Notes under the pieces: model-generated
Told to the model about the DNA's origin: nothing
What the model saw: only the letters and a program-made list of their open reading frames with translations
Database searches by the model: none
Shown: one piece after another, positions 6,860-14,560 of the stretch
Numbering within the stretch: position 1 is the stretch's first letter
Layout of the letters: each line of letters begins with the position of its first letter
Source of the DNA: CAZPGL01 sp964586175
Lineage (GTDB): Bacteria > Actinomycetota > Acidimicrobiia > Acidimicrobiales > MedAcidi-G1
Assembly (NCBI GenBank): GCA_964586175.1
Contig: CAZPGL010000036.1
Coordinates: 1 to 20,048, forward strand
Length of the DNA: 20,048 nt
Reading direction: 5' to 3'
Program-made: the position numbers and the translations under genes

Positions 6860-7741
6860 TCACGCCATGTGGACGCCGCCGTTGGGGCGCAGCACCTGGC
6901 CCGTCACGAACCGCGAGGCATCGGACGCCAGGTAGAGCATGGCGTAGGCGATGTCGTCAGGCGTGCCGGTCAGCCCCAGCGGCGACTGGGCCGCCCGCAT
7001 CGCCAGCATCTGTTCACGCGCTGCGTCGTCGACCGTTCCGTCGTCGTCGGTCCACCATCGGGCGGTCATCGGGCTCTCCACGAACCCCGGGGCGACGGCG
7101 TTGACCCGCACCCCGGTGGGCCCGAGTTCGACCGCGGCGATCCTCGTCAGGTGGATGACCGCCGCCTTGGACATGCCGTACGCGGAGATGCCGGGTCCCG
7201 CCATCTCACCACCCGCGGAGGCGACGTTGATGATCGACCCGCCGGCCGACATTCGACGGCCCGCCGCTGCGGTGCCCCAGTAAACCCCGAACTGGTTGAC
7301 GTCGACGACGGCCCGCACGTCGTCCTCGGACATCTCCAGCATCGGTCCGTGGCGAATGATGCCGGCCACGTTGGCCCACACGTCGAGCCGTCCGAACTCG
7401 GCCATCGCCCGTTCGGCGAGGCCGTCGACGGCCGCCCGGTCGGTGACATCGACCGTCAGGTCCACGCAGCGGCGTCCCGTCGCTTCCACCGCAGCCGCCG
7501 TCTCGGAACAGTCGCCGACGTCGGCCACCACCACGTCGGCTCCGGCCGCGGCGAGCACGGCAGCTGCCCGCGCGCCGATGCCTCCCCCGGCGCCGGTGAC
7601 CACCGCGACCCGGTCGGGCAGCGTGAACGCCTCGGCGACCCCGATGGCGGTCACCGGTTCCTCGGCGGGGATGTCAGAGACGCCCCCGCCCGCTTCCGCC
7701 GTCTGGCGGGCCTGTTCACGCAGCAGTGAGATGAGATCCAT
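6860..7741 (-). CDS. Short-chain dehydrogenase/reductase with N-terminal extension
   Basis: This encodes a 293-residue classical SDR. A roughly 42-residue extension rich in Ala/Glu precedes the fold; then VAVVTGAGGGIGARAA gives the TGxxxGxG cofactor loop (about 49-56). NVAG, Ser175 in INVASAGG, and Tyr188/Lys192 in AYGMSK complete the catalytic set. The C-terminus RPNGGVHMA is typical. An acidic residue after the second strand (VVVADVGD) suggests NAD rather than NADP. The reaction is oxidation of an alcohol or reduction of a ketone; the substrate is unknown. The ATG at 7741 lacks a clear RBS. The gene follows the LLM oxidoreductase by 36 bp and is probably in the same operon. Confidence 0.88.
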   Translation of the reverse strand: MDLISLLREQARQTAEAGGGVSDIPAEEPVTAIGVAEAFTLPDRVAVVTGAGGGIGARAAAVLAAAGADVVVADVGDCSETAAAVEATGRRCVDLTVDVTDRAAVDGLAERAMAEFGRLDVWANVAGIIRHGPMLEMSEDDVRAVVDVNQFGVYWGTAAAGRRMSAGGSIINVASAGGEMAGPGISAYGMSKAAVIHLTRIAAVELGPTGVRVNAVAPGFVESPMTARWWTDDDGTVDDAAREQMLAMRAAQSPLGLTGTPDDIAYAMLYLASDASRFVTGQVLRPNGGVHMA

Positions 7742-7777
7742 GGCATGTCGGTCGGGGAACGGTCATGGGAACAACGG

Positions 7778-8926
7778 TCAAGCGAACATCGTGTCGAAGT
7801 CGAAGCGGTGGCCGCGGGCGTCGAGCCTCGGAATCACCTCGGCTCCCAGCAGTTCGTGGCACCGCATCACCTTGTCATGGGGCAGGGTGCCGAACTGGGT
7901 GTAGCAGAGCAACTGGTCGATCCCCGCATCGTCGTATCGTCGCATCTTCTCGAAGCATTCGTCAGGGGTGCCCAGGATGATCATGTCCTGTTCCAGGTAC
8001 CGCTCAACGTCGATGTCTCCTCGGATCGAGGGTTCGAGCAGTGGGAACATCGCCTCCTGTTCGGCTTGGGACAGGTTGGGGAACTCCCACTTGAGGGTGA
8101 ACTCGGCCAGGTTCTGGTACCACCAGCGGACCGACTCCCACAGGCCGTACTCGGCGGCCTCCTCAAGGTCATCACAGCAGTGAACCAGGGTGTACGCGCC
8201 GATGCGGTCGTTACGCACCCGGGTCAGCGGTTCCACCCCTTCGTCGCGTGCCGAGCGGTAGACGTCGACGGCGCGGGCCATCGCCTCGACCGGCTGGAGC
8301 AGGGCGAACGACAGCAGGCCGAGCCCCATCCGGCCGGCGTTGGCGGCCGATGTGTCGGTCGCCGCGGCCAGCCAGCACGGTGGATGGGGATCCTGATACG
8401 GGCGCGGGGTGACGTACCGCTCGGGGAACGACAGCAGCTCGGTGTCCCACTCGATGTTCTCCTGTTCCCATGCCGCGACCACGAACTCCACCGCTTCCCG
8501 CCACATCTGGCGTGACCGGTCGTCGGTGGGCACCCCGAAGGCGGTCTGTTCGGCGGGCGTCGAACGGCCGGTCCCCCACTCGACCCGGCCTCGGCTGAGC
8601 AGGTCGACCGTCGCGACCTTTTCCGCGACACGTACCGGATGCTGGAAGCCGGGCGGCATCAGGACCACGCCAAACCCGAGGCGGATGTCGTCGGTGGCGG
8701 TGGCCAGTGCCCCCAGCACCACCTCCGAGGACGGGCAGTGCGATCGGATCTCCCGGAAATGGTGTTCGACGATCCAGACGGTCTGGAATCCGACCCGGTC
8801 GGCCACGGCGATCTGGTCGAGGGCCTGGAAGTAGGTGGCCTGTTCGGCCTCCCGTTGCCCGTAGGGGTGGGGCTTGTCCCACGGCGGCGGGGGGACCTGG
8901 AACTCGTAGAGGACATCCAACTTCAT
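7778..8926 (-). CDS. LLM-class (luciferase-like) flavin-dependent oxidoreductase
   Basis: This encodes a 382-residue TIM-barrel oxidoreductase of the bacterial-luciferase superfamily. Visible signatures are FQTVWIVEHHFRE (about 47-59), RLGFGVVLMPPGFQHPVRVAEKVATVD, GRVEWGTGRSTP, and PRPYQDPHPPCWLAA. Members use FMN with a partner reductase, or F420, to oxygenate or oxidise small organic molecules such as alkanes or terpenes. The family is too broad to name a substrate. The ATG at 8926 is preceded by GGGAAGAAG. It is the first gene of a minus-strand set with an SDR and a thioesterase and is divergent from an IclR regulator, with palindromes between them, so regulation by that protein is likely. 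Confidence 0.88.
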   Translation of the reverse strand: MKLDVLYEFQVPPPPWDKPHPYGQREAEQATYFQALDQIAVADRVGFQTVWIVEHHFREIRSHCPSSEVVLGALATATDDIRLGFGVVLMPPGFQHPVRVAEKVATVDLLSRGRVEWGTGRSTPAEQTAFGVPTDDRSRQMWREAVEFVVAAWEQENIEWDTELLSFPERYVTPRPYQDPHPPCWLAAATDTSAANAGRMGLGLLSFALLQPVEAMARAVDVYRSARDEGVEPLTRVRNDRIGAYTLVHCCDDLEEAAEYGLWESVRWWYQNLAEFTLKWEFPNLSQAEQEAMFPLLEPSIRGDIDVERYLEQDMIILGTPDECFEKMRRYDDAGIDQLLCYTQFGTLPHDKVMRCHELLGAEVIPRLDARGHRFDFDTMFA

Positions 8927-8965
8927 GCGAGGCCACTTCTTCCCGGGGCTGTCAAACCCATAGTC

Positions 8966-8988
8966 TTTCGTATTGCGAAACTTGTTTC
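8966..8988. promoter_or_regulatory. Overlapping palindromes, probable IclR operator
   Basis: The perfect palindrome TTTCG-TATTG-CGAAA (8966-8980) overlaps a second one, GAAAC-TT-GTTTC (8977-8988). They lie between divergent IclR and LLM genes. A 15-bp palindrome with a five-base centre is typical of IclR dimer sites. The block is also conspicuously AT-rich compared with its surroundings. Confidence 0.6.
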
Positions 8989-8990
8989 TC

Positions 8991-8996
8991 TATGAT
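8991..8996 (+). promoter_or_regulatory. -10 element (TATGAT) of the IclR gene
   Basis: TATGAT is close to the TATAAT consensus and lies just after the palindromes, 65 bp before the ATG. Bound regulator would cover the -35 region, which fits negative autoregulation. Confidence 0.5.
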
Positions 8997-9061
8997 GTAA
9001 AGTCGACGGTACCTGCCGGGCAGCCGGACGGTCAACCGGACGCCAGACGAAAGAACAACCC

Positions 9062-9955
9062 ATGGCCCGACCAGCGCCAGCCGTGAACCGTGCGATCCGA
9101 CTGCTCGACCTGCTCGTCGCCCACCCCACCGAACGGTTCACCCTGTCCGAGCTGGTGCGACGCACCGGGGTCAGCCTCGGGTCAGCCCACGCCGTCCTCG
9201 CCGTCCTCGAAGACGTCGGCTACGTCTCACGTCACCGCGACCACAAGACCTACGCCCTCGGGCCGGCCCTGGTCGCCGCCGGCCTCGCATCGCTGACCGC
9301 CCAACCCGCCGTGCAGGTCGCCGTCGACGGCCTCGACCGGCTCGCCGCCGACATCGACGCCGAGGTGGTGGTCACCGCGGCCACCGGCGCCGAAATCGTC
9401 TTCGTGGCCCGTGCGGGAACGCCGAGCCCCCACGGCCCCCAGGTCCGCATCGGCGAGCGCGTCCCGCTGGCCCCACCCCTGGGGGCCGTGTTCCTGGCCT
9501 GGGCAGCCGAACCCGACGTGGCCGCGTGGGCGGCACGCTCACCCGTCGGAGGCCCCGACGCAGAGCAACTCCACGCCATGCTCGACCACGTACGCACCCA
9601 CGGGTACTCGATCGGTGCCGGCTCCGCGGTGCAACGGGCATTCGGTGCCGCGCTGGCCGGCCTGGCCGAAGAGCCCCAGCAGCAGGCCCTGCGGGCCGAG
9701 ATCCCCGGTCTCCTGCGAGCCCTGGTCGAGGGCGGCTACGAGGTCGCCGCCGTCCAGGAACAAGCCTCCTACGACGTGGGCACCATCGCCGCTCCCGTGT
9801 TCGACGCCGCCGGACAGGCGACCGTGGCGGTCACCGGGATCGGATTCCCCCCGGGACTCTCCGGCAGCCAGGTCCTCGAACGGGCAGAAGCGGTCCGCGA
9901 CTTCGGGATCGTGGCCACCAAGACGGCCCACGGCCGCCTCCCCGAAACGGACTGA
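9062..9955 (+). CDS. IclR family transcriptional regulator
   Basis: This encodes a 297-residue regulator, slightly longer than the usual 250-280. The winged HTH occupies about 1-70: AIRLLDLLVAHP, then FTLSELVRRTGVSLGSAHAVLAVLEDVGYVSR, then YALGPALVAAG. The effector domain runs from about 80 to 280 and includes VFVARAG, the GERVPLAPPLGAVFLAW pocket segment, and YDVGTIAAPVFDAAG near the end. IclR proteins bind small carboxylates or aromatics and usually control a divergent catabolic gene. Here that is the LLM-SDR-thioesterase set. A purine-rich GAAAGAA before the ATG serves as a weak RBS. It ends 30 bp from the convergent hydrolase gene. Confidence 0.9.
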   Translation: MARPAPAVNRAIRLLDLLVAHPTERFTLSELVRRTGVSLGSAHAVLAVLEDVGYVSRHRDHKTYALGPALVAAGLASLTAQPAVQVAVDGLDRLAADIDAEVVVTAATGAEIVFVARAGTPSPHGPQVRIGERVPLAPPLGAVFLAWAAEPDVAAWAARSPVGGPDAEQLHAMLDHVRTHGYSIGAGSAVQRAFGAALAGLAEEPQQQALRAEIPGLLRALVEGGYEVAAVQEQASYDVGTIAAPVFDAAGQATVAVTGIGFPPGLSGSQVLERAEAVRDFGIVATKTAHGRLPETD

Positions 9956-9985
9956 GCGCTCCCACCGGACCGAACCGCCCGGCGG

Positions 9986-10843
9986 TCACCTGCTGGCGCC
10001 GAGGAACTCCCCGATGGCCGCGACGGCGGCTTCGGACTCGTCAAGGTGCGGAAACATCATCGGCCACACGTGCTGCATGCCGGGAACCACCATCGACCGG
10101 ACCGGCCGGCCCGCAGCCTGCAAACGGCCGGCGAACGCAACCGTGTCGTCGAGCAGCACCTCCGAACCGCCGGCCATGACCATCACGGGCGGGAAGACGC
10201 TGACGTCGGCCAGCAGCGGCGAGACCAGCGGATCTGCGGCGTCGTGTCCCTGGAGGTAAGCCGCGGCGGCTTCGTCGGCCCCTTCCGCCGAGAAGAACTC
10301 GTCGGTGGCGGCGTTCACCGCGTACGACTCACCGGCCGCCGTCAGGTCCAGCCATGGGGACAGCAGCACCAGCGAGGCCGGCATCGGCCTGCCGCTCGAC
10401 CCACACACCACCGCCACCGCGGCCGCCAGGCCCCCTCCGGCCGAATCACCTCCGACGGACGGAACCCCGGAACCCTCGTCGAGCAGGGCGCCGTACACGC
10501 TGACCGCGTCGTGCAGGGCCGCCGGGAAGGGGTGTTCGGGCGCCAGCCGGTAGTCGGGCAGCACCAGGCGATGGCCCGACGCTTCGGAGATCCGGGACGC
10601 CAGCCCCAACCAGAGGCGCGGATCACCCATCCGGTAGCCGCCTCCGTGCAGGTAGAGCATCGTCGACGCCGCGTCGTCGGGCCCGCACGTCACGCAGGGC
10701 ACGCCGGCGACCTCCACCGGTTCGGGCACGGCCGCCCCATCCAGCATCGCCAGGGCTCCGGCGCGCCGGTTGAGCAGATCCGGCGACGGCTCCTGTCCGA
10801 TGCCCCGTTCGTCGGGGAGGCTCCAGCCCTCGAGGTTCATCAT
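9986..10843 (-). CDS. Alpha/beta hydrolase, hormone-sensitive-lipase (family IV) esterase
   Basis: This encodes a 285-residue esterase. The oxyanion-hole motif HGGG is at about 66-69, followed by LVLPDYRLAPEHPFPAAL. The nucleophile elbow is GGDSAGGG with Ser134. The acid is probably Asp232 in GGSEVLLDD and the base His258 in PGMQHVWP. This is the complete HSL-type triad, and the length is normal. It would hydrolyse short-chain esters in the cytoplasm. Two consecutive ATG codons (10843 and 10840) are possible starts; GGCGGGGGTG upstream favours 10843. It is divergent from the second SDR gene across about 100 bp and convergent with the IclR gene. Confidence 0.9.
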   Translation of the reverse strand: MMNLEGWSLPDERGIGQEPSPDLLNRRAGALAMLDGAAVPEPVEVAGVPCVTCGPDDAASTMLYLHGGGYRMGDPRLWLGLASRISEASGHRLVLPDYRLAPEHPFPAALHDAVSVYGALLDEGSGVPSVGGDSAGGGLAAAVAVVCGSSGRPMPASLVLLSPWLDLTAAGESYAVNAATDEFFSAEGADEAAAAYLQGHDAADPLVSPLLADVSVFPPVMVMAGGSEVLLDDTVAFAGRLQAAGRPVRSMVVPGMQHVWPMMFPHLDESEAAVAAIGEFLGASR

Positions 10844-10942
10844 TCGGCACCCCCGCCGGGTCCGGCCCGGCACCGGTGTTTGTGCGTCCTGCGAGCATAG
10901 TGATAGGGACGACTGCAGCCGGATGCCGAAGGGAGGATGCCA

Positions 10943-11740
10943 GTGACGACGAGCGACGACTTCCCCGTGCCCGACTTCCCCGGACGCCTCCGCCTCGACG
11001 GACGCAACTATGTCGTGGTCGGTGCCGGTCAGGGCATGGGACGCCAGACCTGCCATGCCCTCGCCCAGGCCGGTGCGGCGAACGTGCTGTGCGTCGACAT
11101 CGAGGACCAGCGGGCCCGGGAAGTCGCCGACGAGATCGGCGTCGGGACCCCTTGGGTCGGCGACGCCACACGACGCGACGAGGTGAGGCGACTGGCCGGG
11201 GACGCGAGCCGGCTCGGGGCAGTCGACGGCTTCGTCGACATCATCGGCATCGCCCACTGGGACGGGATCCTCGATATCACCGACGACACCTGGGACGAGG
11301 CGTTCGACCTGTGCCTCCGACACGCCTACCTGGTGTCCCAGGAACTGGGCCGTCTGATGGTGGCCAACGGTGGCGGGACGATGGTGTTCATCTCGTCGGT
11401 GAGCGGCCTGACCGCGGCACCGAACCACGCGGCCTACGGGGCGGCCAAGGCCGGGCTCATGGCGTGGGTGCAGTCGCTGGCCGTCGAGCTGGGGCCATCG
11501 GGCATCCGTGCCAACGCCGTCGCCCCAGGCACGATCCTCACCCCCCGCATGGCGGCACGGTTCACCGACGTCGAGCTGGAGCAGAACAACCAGGTGGCAC
11601 CGCTGAAGCGCATCGGGGAGACGTCGGACGTGGCCGGCGCCGCACTGTTCCTCTCCTCGGACCTGTCGTCGTTCATCAGCGGCCGGACGCTGGTCGTGGA
11701 CGGCGGCGTGGACGCCAAGTTCCCGTACATCACCCTCTGA
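10943..11740 (+). CDS. Short-chain dehydrogenase/reductase
   Basis: This encodes a 265-residue SDR. The cofactor loop is VVGAGQGMGRQ, a variant in which the first Thr/Ser-Gly is Val-Gly. The acidic residue of LCVDIED suggests NAD. Catalytic Ser lies in VFISSVSG and Tyr/Lys in AYGAAKAG. The C-terminal motif SGRTLVVDGG is typical. DIIGIAHWD replaces the common NNAG, so the usual structural Asn is not obvious. The RBS GGGAGG (10931-10936) touches an in-frame ATG at 10937, leaving no spacer. The GTG at 10943 has a 6-base spacer and is the better start. The substrate is unknown. Its 3' end lies 38 bp before the duplicated segment begins. Confidence 0.85.
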   Translation: MTTSDDFPVPDFPGRLRLDGRNYVVVGAGQGMGRQTCHALAQAGAANVLCVDIEDQRAREVADEIGVGTPWVGDATRRDEVRRLAGDASRLGAVDGFVDIIGIAHWDGILDITDDTWDEAFDLCLRHAYLVSQELGRLMVANGGGTMVFISSVSGLTAAPNHAAYGAAKAGLMAWVQSLAVELGPSGIRANAVAPGTILTPRMAARFTDVELEQNNQVAPLKRIGETSDVAGAALFLSSDLSSFISGRTLVVDGGVDAKFPYITL

Positions 11741-11778
11741 GGGCTATCCGAGGCGCGGTGATCGCCCGCCGGGGCCGG

Positions 11779-12496
11779 GCCTACAGCCGGCGACGCAGCA
11801 GGGCCAGGGTGCGGTCCCAGGCCGTGGCCGAAGCGGCCTCGTCGTAGGTGCCCAGCGGGTTCTCCTCGTTGGTGAAGGCGTGGCCGGTGCCGTCATAGAC
11901 GTGGAAGGTGACGTCCTTGCCCATGGCCCGCAGGTCGCCTTCGAGGGCGGTCACCGCGTCGGGCGGGAAGAAGTCGTCGACGGCGGCGAAATGGCCTTCG
12001 ACGGTCGCCGTCAGCCCCGACCAGTCGGGACCGCCGTCACCGAGCGGGGCACCGTAGAACGGTGCCGCGGCGGCGACATGTCGCGGGCCGCCCGCTCAGG
12101 GGGCAGGCCGGTCATCAGCTCGCCGGCCTTGTCCATCTCGGTGTGTTCGGCGAACTCGCCGTGGTACAGGTCGGGGGCCAGGGCGGTGAACCCCTCAGCG
12201 GCCATCCGGTCGCACACCCCCTTGATCTGGGGCACCAGACCCCACCACTCCTGGAGCACGACCACTCCGGGGCCGACCCCTGCAGCCGGGACCGCCAGGT
12301 AGCCGCCGGCCGTCGTACCGTTGGCGGCGAACTCGATCATCGATCCGGACATGGCGTCTCCCCCGTCGTCGGACTGGACCGCAGTCAACCACACCGGTCC
12401 GTCTCGCCGACAGCAAACCTGCAGGAAGGGGCCTGTCCCCACGCTGCAGGTGGTGTCCGACGATTACCGGTCGGCGCGTTGGCCGCCGAGGCGGCC
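11779..12496. repeat. Left copy of a large direct repeat (718 bp, 121-bp internal deletion)
   Basis: Compared base by base with 19053-19891, this segment appears identical on both sides of one gap. The deletion joins 12077 to 12078, equivalent to losing about 19352-19472, with a short shared CGAC at the junction. Identity begins two bases beyond the hydrolase stop codon and ends after GGCGGCC. The segment carries the hydrolase pseudogene, its upstream region, and about 112 bp matching the 3' end of the gene upstream of the right copy. Confidence 0.95.
11781..12352 (-). pseudogene. Dienelactone hydrolase pseudogene (121-bp deletion, frameshift)
   Basis: This is a broken copy of the intact hydrolase at 19055-19747. 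The start (12352), RBS and first 92 codons are unchanged, and so is the 3' end down to the stop at 11781. The 121-bp deletion removes residues of about 93-132, including the GFCMGG nucleophile Cys, and shifts the frame because 121 is not a multiple of three. Translation would leave the frame after RAARDMS and stop at 12011, giving a roughly 113-residue product without a catalytic site. Outside the gap there is no mismatch with the intact copy, so the event is recent or is an assembly error. Confidence 0.9.
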
Positions 12497-12509
12497 CACT
12501 GCCTACCCT
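12479..12509 (+). promoter_or_regulatory. Putative histidine kinase promoter spanning the duplication edge
   Basis: TTGGCC (12479-12484) and TACCCT (12504-12509) are separated by 19 bp. Six bases later comes the ATG at 12516, a leaderless layout. The -35-like element is inside the duplicated segment and the -10 is outside it. Confidence 0.4.
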
Positions 12510-12515
12510 CAGGGC

Positions 12516-13559
12516 ATGGGCAGTGATCCACCAACCACGGCCAGCCACCCGTCGCTGCCCATCGCCGTCACCGCCGACGAACTGTGGGCCACGTCGCCCG
12601 ACGCTCTCATCGTGGCCGAATCGGGCGGCAGGATCATCGCCGCAAACGGGGCCGCCGATCGCCTGTTCGCCATGCCCGCCGGATCGATGGTCGGCCGCAC
12701 CATCGAAGACCTGCTGCCCGGCCCGGCCCGCGACCGCCACCGCTCCCTACGTCAGGGCTTCGAGGCCGATCCGCACCCTCGGCTGATGGGTACCGGTCAG
12801 CGGCTCGAGGGCCTCAATGCCGACGGTCGGGTGTTCCCCGTGCACGTCAGCCTGGCGCCACTGGGCCCGAATACCGGGCTGACCCTCGCCGCCATCCGGG
12901 ACATGACGGCCTGGGTCGACGCCGAACGCCAACTTGAGGAGGCCCGACGGCGCAGCGACCGGGCCGAGGACCACGAGCGCATCGCCCGGGATCTCCACGA
13001 CCGGGTGATCCAGGAGTTGTTCGCCGCCGGCCTGGCCCTCCAGTCACTCCAGGCCACCGCCGACACGACCACCGCCGATCGTCTGGCCGAGATCGTGCGC
13101 GGCCTCGACGACACGACCCGCACCATCCGGGCGGTGATCTTCGACCTGTCATCGCCGGTCCACAGCATCCACGGACTCCGGAGCCGGGCCACCGAGATAG
13201 TGGATTCGATGGTCGAGATGCTGGGGGTCGAACCCCGCTGCCACTTCACCGGGCCGCTCGACACCGCCGTGCCCGACGATCTGGTGGAGGAAGCGGTGAT
13301 CGTCGTGCGGGAGATGCTGACCAACGTCGCCCGGCACGCCGAGGCGTCGTCGGTGACCCTCGGCATCGCCGTCGACGATCTGCTCACCATCGAGGTCGTG
13401 GACGACGGCATCGGCCTACCCGACGGGTCGATACGGCGAAGCGGGTTGGCCAACCTCGAGGACCGGGCCCGCCGCCGCTGGGGCACGTTCAACGCATCGA
13501 GCGCCCCGGCTGGTGGCACGGTGGCCCGATGGTCGGTGCCGGTGCTGGACCTGGGCTGA
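12516..13559 (+). CDS. PAS-domain sensor histidine kinase (DevS/NarX type, HisKA_3)
   Basis: This encodes a 347-residue soluble kinase. A single PAS domain (about 20-133) begins at LWATSPDALIVAESGGRIIAAN and ends in LAAIRDMTAW. A short coiled helix links to the dimerisation domain DHERIARDLHDRVIQELFAAGLALQ, with phospho-acceptor His161. The ATPase domain has the N box EMLTNVARHA (Asn270), DDGIGLP and SGLANLEDRA. This HisKA_3 segment closely resembles actinobacterial DevS/DosT, but there are no GAF domains and no membrane segments. The cue, perhaps redox, gas or ligand sensed by PAS, is unknown. An upstream ATG at 12321 is rejected because it lies in the duplicated segment. Its natural partner is the convergent DevR-like regulator, whose stop is 3 bp away. 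Confidence 0.9.
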   Translation: MGSDPPTTASHPSLPIAVTADELWATSPDALIVAESGGRIIAANGAADRLFAMPAGSMVGRTIEDLLPGPARDRHRSLRQGFEADPHPRLMGTGQRLEGLNADGRVFPVHVSLAPLGPNTGLTLAAIRDMTAWVDAERQLEEARRRSDRAEDHERIARDLHDRVIQELFAAGLALQSLQATADTTTADRLAEIVRGLDDTTRTIRAVIFDLSSPVHSIHGLRSRATEIVDSMVEMLGVEPRCHFTGPLDTAVPDDLVEEAVIVVREMLTNVARHAEASSVTLGIAVDDLLTIEVVDDGIGLPDGSIRRSGLANLEDRARRRWGTFNASSAPAGGTVARWSVPVLDLG

Positions 13560-13562
13560 GGG

Positions 13563-14207
13563 TCAGGTCCGCCGTCGTTCGTCCAAACGCGCCGCGAAGG
13601 CCGCGGCCTCGGTGCGACGTTGCATCCCGAGTTTGCGCAGGATGTTCGTCACGTAGTTCTTGATCGTCTTTTCGGCCAGGAACATCTCGGCGGCGATCTC
13701 CCGGTTGGACAGGCCGTCACCGATCAACTCGAACACCCGGAGCTCCCGGGGCGGAAGCTCGCCCACCGTGGCCTCCCCCGACTCCCTGAGGCGTCGCAAC
13801 GCCAACCGTGTGGTGGCCCGGTCGAGCAGCAGCCGACCCGACGCCACCAGACGGATGGCCTCCAGGAGGTCCTCACTCTGGACCTGTTTGAGCACGTAGC
13901 CGGCGGCCCCGGCCAGGCTGGCCTCCACCAGTGCCTGGTCATCCTCGAACGATGTGAGCATCAGACAACCGACCTCGGCGTGGGCGGAACGGATGTCTCG
14001 ACACACCTCGACCCCGGATCCGTCGCCCAGCCGCACGTCGAGGACCGCCACGTCAGGGCGGCAGACGGCGACGACGTCCAGCGCCTCGGCGGCCGTCGCC
14101 GCTTCACCGACCACGGTCAGGTCGGGTTCGGCGTCGACGACGGCCACTAGGCCCCGCCGCACGATGGCGTGGTCGTCGAGCAGAAAGACGCTGATCTCGT
14201 CGGGCAC
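13563..14207 (-). CDS. NarL/LuxR-family response regulator, DevR/DosR-like
   Basis: This encodes a 214-residue regulator. The receiver shows the acidic pair Asp11/Asp12 in FLLDDHAIVRRGL, phospho-acceptor Asp57 in VAVLDVRLGDGSG, Thr85 and Lys107 in YVLKQV. The DNA-binding domain, ELRVFELIGDGLSNREIA then FLAEKTIKNYVTNILRKLGM then RRTEAAAFAARL, matches mycobacterial DevR/DosR very closely in its recognition helix. Such proteins bind GGGAC-N4-GTCCC-type palindromes, and three such sites lie 3.5-4 kb away before genes of this cluster. The GTG at 14207 has GGGAG close by and TAGTGC seven bases upstream, so it may be read from the operon and also from its own start. It is the last gene of the Rieske-molybdoenzyme operon. 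Confidence 0.9.
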   Translation of the reverse strand: MPDEISVFLLDDHAIVRRGLVAVVDAEPDLTVVGEAATAAEALDVVAVCRPDVAVLDVRLGDGSGVEVCRDIRSAHAEVGCLMLTSFEDDQALVEASLAGAAGYVLKQVQSEDLLEAIRLVASGRLLLDRATTRLALRRLRESGEATVGELPPRELRVFELIGDGLSNREIAAEMFLAEKTIKNYVTNILRKLGMQRRTEAAAFAARLDERRRT

Positions 14208-14250
14208 GCTCCCAGCACTACCACACGAGCCGCCGGGCGACCCGGGCCGG

Positions 14251-14520
14251 TCAGCCGGTCGACCGCTCACGACGCAGCTCGTGGATCCCGTTGCCGGCCA
14301 CGCCGCCGACCAGGACGCACAACCAGATCGCCGCACCGAAGCCGACGGCCAACGAACCTCCCCATCCGTGGACCGGGGTGGTCCACTGGTGCAACACGGC
14401 CAGCAGACCGGTGAGCACCACCAGCGACCAGATGGTCGACACGACGATGGTGCGGACCCGACGGGCACCATCGTCGTCGACCAGACGGGTCTCGACCCTG
14501 GTTGCTGTTGCGGTGGTCAT
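14251..14520 (-). CDS. Small two-helix membrane protein in the AioBA-like operon
   Basis: This encodes an 89-residue protein of unknown family. A polar N-terminus of about 22 residues precedes two transmembrane helices, about 23-44 (VRTIVVSTIWSLVVLTGLLAV) and 56-78. The loop HQWTTPVHGWGG between them contains two histidines. The tail is basic (LRRERSTG). The ATG at 14520 is chosen because GAGGAGG lies 8 bases upstream; an ATG at 14574 overlapping the end of the large subunit is less likely. It sits between the molybdoenzyme and the response regulator with short gaps. A role as membrane anchor, electron conduit or signal coupler is possible but unproven. Confidence 0.75.
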   Translation of the reverse strand: MTTATATRVETRLVDDDGARRVRTIVVSTIWSLVVLTGLLAVLHQWTTPVHGWGGSLAVGFGAAIWLCVLVGGVAGNGIHELRRERSTG

Positions 14521-14560
14521 GGGACGGCCTCCTCGTCGACGGTCCGGCACGGCCGGCTCG

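Noticed and set aside
8947..8957. Consensus-like TTGACA on the minus strand before the LLM gene
   Set aside because: It is too close to the ATG at 8926 for any -10 to fit before the start codon.
12427..12439. GGGGCCTGTCCCC before the hydrolase pseudogene (also in the right copy) as a fourth DosR-like box
   Set aside because: The half-sites are too close together (about two bases rather than four), so it does not fit the other three sites.
12321..12515. Longer N-terminus for the histidine kinase
   Set aside because: The extension lies almost wholly in the duplicated segment, antisense to the hydrolase gene, and is not protein-like; the ATG at 12516 has a good -10.
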